Source: Antarcticibacterium sp. 1MA-6-2 (GTDB lineage Bacteria > Bacteroidota > Bacteroidia > Flavobacteriales > Flavobacteriaceae). Taken from it: 64,000 bases of DNA. Positions within the stretch are counted from its first letter, which is position 1. The number at the start of each line of letters is the position of its first letter. A program made the translations under genes and the position numbers. The notes under the pieces were generated by a model. That model was not told the origin of the DNA, made no database searches, and saw only the letters and a list, made by a program, of their open reading frames with translations. Positions 61,332 through 64,000 of the stretch are shown here, in pieces. Location: positions 186,001-250,000 of the forward strand of contig NZ_CP091036.1 in assembly GCF_021535135.1 (NCBI RefSeq), read 5' to 3'.

Positions 61332-61626
61332 ATGAAACACAGCTATGTATACATCCTGGAATGTTCCGATAAATCTTATTATACGGGAGTTACAGCCAAT
61401 CTTGAAAAGCGTCTACTGGAACATACAACTGCTAAATACCCCGACAGTTATACAGCAAGCCGCTAAGCCTGTCCACTTGGTGTTTTATGCTGAATTCACC
61501 GATATATTCTTTGCTATATCCAGGGAAAAACAGATTAAAAAGTGGTCGAGAGCGAAGAAAGAAGCTTTAATATCGGGAAAGTTTGAGGACCAGCCTAATC
61601 TTGCCAAAAAGATTTTTAAAAGGTAA
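61332..61626 (+). CDS. GIY-YIG nuclease family protein, copy 2, broken at one RCCGGY site
   Basis: Identical in layout to copy 1 and differing at about seven of 295 positions, mostly silent or conservative (for example VFNAEF versus VFYAEF, LPNL versus QPNL). The same GCTAAGC at 61462-61468 interrupts the frame and is repaired by GCCGGC. Presence of the same lesion in both copies argues for a site-specific reading artefact rather than independent mutation. Units 7 and 8 of the repeat flank it. Confidence 0.88.
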
Positions 61627-61644
61627 TTTTTTCTTGTATTTAAT

Positions 61645-61780
61645 CGTCAGGTCGAGTGAATTTCTTCGACTAAGCAGGGAGAAGGAATTTGTATCGAGAC
61701 CGTTTGGGAGTACAAAAGGTTCTCGACACATTTTTTCCTTTCGCTCTCGCTACAGGAAAAAAACACTTGGGAGGACTGCC
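61645..61780. repeat. CGTCAG palindromic repeat, unit 8, degenerate right end
   Basis: Left arm and inner arms are recognisable (TTCTCGACACA instead of TCTCGATACA); the right arm has decayed to CACTTGGGAGGACTGCC. Confidence 0.8.
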
Positions 61781-61908
61781 AAAAAATTACCTTAAAATTA
61801 ATTTTATTTTCTCCTGTTATCGGTAATTTTAATTGCAATAAATTTTTCTTTTCAGTTATAATAATTTTTACGAGCTTACGGAGAGATAATTATAAACGGG
61901 GAGTTCTT

Positions 61909-63334
61909 ATGAAAAATAGATACACAGGAAAGGCTACTTTAATCTTACTTATTTTGGCATCTATTTTTTCCTGCCAAACTGAACAGGAAATTAAGGAGAA
62001 AGATTTAAATGTAGTATTTACTGGAGATATCTCAACTCTCAGGAAAATTAACTTTTCTTTTTTCGATGGAACCACCTCCTTTACCAAGGGGTCCACGACA
62101 TTAGATTCTTCAGGTATTCTAATCTTATCTCTCCCAAATGATATCACCAGATTAGGGGTTTTGCAAATGCCGGGTGTAAATAAAAGTATATTCGTTACTT
62201 CTAATGACACTATAGCTCTGGATTTCATAAATGAAGAAAAGGCAAAAGACTTAGCATTCACAGGTCAAAATTCTTTCCACTATAACTCCCTTGATAAACT
62301 AATAAAGCTGCAATTCGATACTATAAAATATTCCGGAGACATTAAAAAATATAAGGAATTAATTCAAAGGAATTATGAGGATCAAAAAAAATTACTTAAA
62401 GAGTATTACAAAGAGAAAAGATGTTCTTCAAATTTCCGTGAGGTTATTAATATAGAATTAGAATCAGAATATTTTTCTTCATTAATAAAACCTTTATATA
62501 GCCAGGAAATAACCTTAGAGGATCTTCCAGACACTTATTTTGAAAATGTTACTATTGATTTTTTTAATAATGATCTAATGCTAAAATCAAGAAAAGGTAC
62601 ATTGGCCATGAAGCTTTATTTGGATCATTATTTCACAAAGCCTTACCCCAATTTTTCAGAAGAAAAATTTAGCGATCAAGAAATGTTCATCATTGAGAAT
62701 TTTATTGGAAACACAGGAATTTGCTTTAACGGATCTTCTTAATACCTATACTTTCAATCTGCTGCCTTCTAACATTGAAATATTAAAGTTAAAGGTTTCT
62801 GAGTATAAGACAAAATTCACCAATGACAATTACAGGAATAAATTGGGTGAAATAGAAAGAAAGTTAAGTCTATCAAATAATAAACTTCCTGATTCCATTT
62901 TAAATTTAAATCTCATCTCTCTTGATGACCATGACCTTCAGATAAAAGATTTGCTAACCAGTAACACGGTAGTGGTAATTGATGTCTGGGCCACTTGGTG
63001 CTACTGGTGCTTTTTTGATATGGAGGAGGCCAAAGATTTTAAGGAGGAACTAATAGATCAGGGAAAAGTAGAGTGGATATATGTGTCAATTGATAAACAG
63101 AAGGACTCACTTAAGTGGAAAAATATTTCTGAAACAAAAAAGGATTTGGGTTTAAATAAAAATCAATACCTACTGGATGAAAACGACTATTCAAAATTTT
63201 CAAAATTTTTTGATACAGATGCAGGAATTCCAAAATACCTGATTTTTAATAAAGAAGGATTTTTGGTGCTACCGAATAGTCCCCGACCCACTGATAGTGC
63301 TTTCTTTGGAAAAGCTATAAGTCAATTGAACTAG
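61909..63334 (+). CDS. Thioredoxin-like (TlpA/ResA-type) lipoprotein, one frameshift
   Basis: A lipobox (LASIFSCQTE) is followed by a long N-terminal region of the kind seen in Bacteroidetes TlpA-like lipoproteins and a C-terminal thioredoxin fold with VVVIDVWATWCYWCFFDMEE. The active site is CYWC rather than CGPC, which should alter redox potential. Frame shifts once near 62700-62720 by a surplus base, not at an RCCGGY-type site; repair gives 474 residues. A periplasmic thiol-disulfide role, possibly in cytochrome maturation or stress, is inferred. A GGGGAG stretch precedes the start. Lower GC than its neighbours to the left. Confidence 0.82.
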
Positions 63335-63658
63335 ATTATTTGCAGAAGTTAAAGTTTAAATGCTATAACGTATAAGAAAGTTGAGCTCTCTTAATTAAGA
63401 TTTATAGCGGTCCTTTCAATAACTTCGGGTAAAAATGCTGTTCACGCTCTGGATGAAAAATACAAGATATAGCAGGACAGTACTATTATTTTGAAAAAAT
63501 GAAATGATCAGGTGCTTTTGATTTTTTTTATTTCATCTCCTAGCTGTCTTTAGTTTATAATTTTTTCTTTTATTCTTTGGAGAAAAGTTCTCCACTGGAG
63601 TTATAAAATTTTGTTCTATAAATATTTCCTGAGGCATCTTTATACTCTATCTTATAGT
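63335..63658. other. Intergenic region with a short open stretch
   Basis: On the minus strand YKIEYKDASGNIYRTKFYNS and SSGELFSKE can be read just beyond the stop of the next gene (about 63575-63660), perhaps the displaced C-terminus of that gene after a frameshift. Otherwise no feature was recognised. Confidence 0.35.
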
Positions 63659-64000
63659 TTAGATCCTTTTATTTTTTCCAATACTCGATAGACCCGCACA
63701 TCTCATAATTTTTCCTTTGTCCCCAGGTGTAAGCAAACCTTCAGAACTCCACGTATTAAGTAATTTGGAGACCGCTCTTACAAATTGCCCATGATTTCTG
63801 TAAGTCCCGGCTTCCAGAAGATTAATCATATGCTGCATTGTTGAACCCGTGTTTGTTACCGCATTTGTTACACCAGTGTCACACCCATCAATTTCTATAG
63901 TGCCTTGGATGTCACAATTTATTCCCCATGTTCGAATTTCATAATCAAATAGAGGGTACCCACAACTTTGAACATCCATCACGGCAACAGTGTAAGTTCC
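63659..64000 (-). CDS. C-terminal part of a secreted protein, 5' end outside window
   Basis: The reverse strand is open to the window edge. The visible 114 codons include GTIEIDGCDTGVTNAV, MQHMINLLEAGTYRNHGQFV and VSKLLNTWSSEGLLTPGDKG, then MRCAGLS. This DGCDTGV...NHGQFV...CA module recurs at the C-terminus of many secreted bacterial proteins of varied function; its role is unknown. The N-terminal domains are not visible, so no function is offered. Confidence 0.7.
   Translation of the reverse strand, partial: GTYTVAVMDVQSCGYPLFDYEIRTWGINCDIQGTIEIDGCDTGVTNAVTNTGSTMQHMINLLEAGTYRNHGQFVRAVSKLLNTWSSEGLLTPGDKGKIMRCAGLSSIGKNKRI

Noticed and set aside
625..61626. Mass gene decay of a reduced genome
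   Set aside because: Breaks are confined to one sequence motif, hit housekeeping genes such as prmC, and both GIY-YIG copies carry the same lesion. Only the GNAT and RAYT remnants look truly decayed.
59833..61780. CRISPR array
   Set aside because: Units are about 133 bp, palindromic and separated by conserved rather than variable spacers; no cas genes are nearby.
743..63982. Many long open frames opposite or inside real genes
   Set aside because: They run antisense to conserved proteins, lack family motifs and have unlikely composition, so they were left out.

Overview
The window looks like a chromosomal segment of a marine or saline Flavobacteriaceae (Bacteroidetes). The reasons are AT-rich DNA, TAnnTTTG-type promoter elements without strong Shine-Dalgarno sites, many SCxx-type lipoproteins, and typical gene families (DUF4494, DUF6428, DUF418, CHRD, ScyD/ScyE, the OtsA-OtsB fusion, four-helix-bundle S23-like proteins). 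No rRNA, tRNA or CRISPR array was recognised.

Layout. 1-3.3 kb: two alpha/beta hydrolases, an M28 peptidase and a YtxH protein. 3.4-8.6 kb: a trehalose/osmotic block (TPS-TPP fusion, GH15 enzyme, MscS channel). 8.7-15.7 kb: a MarR-controlled beta-oxidation operon (marR, fadN-type, thiolase, acyl-CoA dehydrogenase) with two small four-helix-bundle genes lodged in its spacers. 16-24 kb: mannose-6-phosphate isomerase, aldo/keto reductase, acyl-CoA ligase, a large lipoprotein, a CDGSH protein, an M15 peptidase. 24.4-26.9 kb: an arsenic operon (arsR, DUF6428, arsC, acr3). 27-46.6 kb: DUF4494, CHRD and ScyD-like secreted proteins, DUF418, PrmC, a 1774-residue hybrid histidine kinase, cupin, patatin, FKBP, a vanadium haloperoxidase-type protein and a DoxX protein. 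46.7-59.5 kb: a defence/mobile island with a RAYT fragment, a Fic protein, and a type I restriction locus (hsdM, truncated hsdR, no hsdS) interrupted by an ABC-three-component system and an IS481-like element. 59.8-61.8 kb: eight long palindromic repeats around two near-identical GIY-YIG nuclease genes. 61.9-64 kb: a thioredoxin-like lipoprotein and a partial secreted protein.

The most striking property is global. About 28 breaks (frameshifts or in-frame stops) in conserved genes all fall where protein conservation demands the hexamer RCCGGY, and each site reads instead as CTTAG, CTTAAG, CTAAG, CTAGG or a close variant. I found no intact RCCGGY by eye in 64 kb, whereas other CCGG contexts (YCCGGY, RCCGGR, YCCGGR) are common and intact. 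Undoing the substitution restores essentially every one of these genes, including prmC, fadN, acr3, hsdM and both GIY-YIG copies. The likely reading is that RCCGGY is modified in this organism and a long-read basecaller mis-read it, so most 'pseudogenes' here are probably intact in the cell. A few further breaks are homopolymer or single-base errors. Coordinates of such genes below span the whole restored gene.
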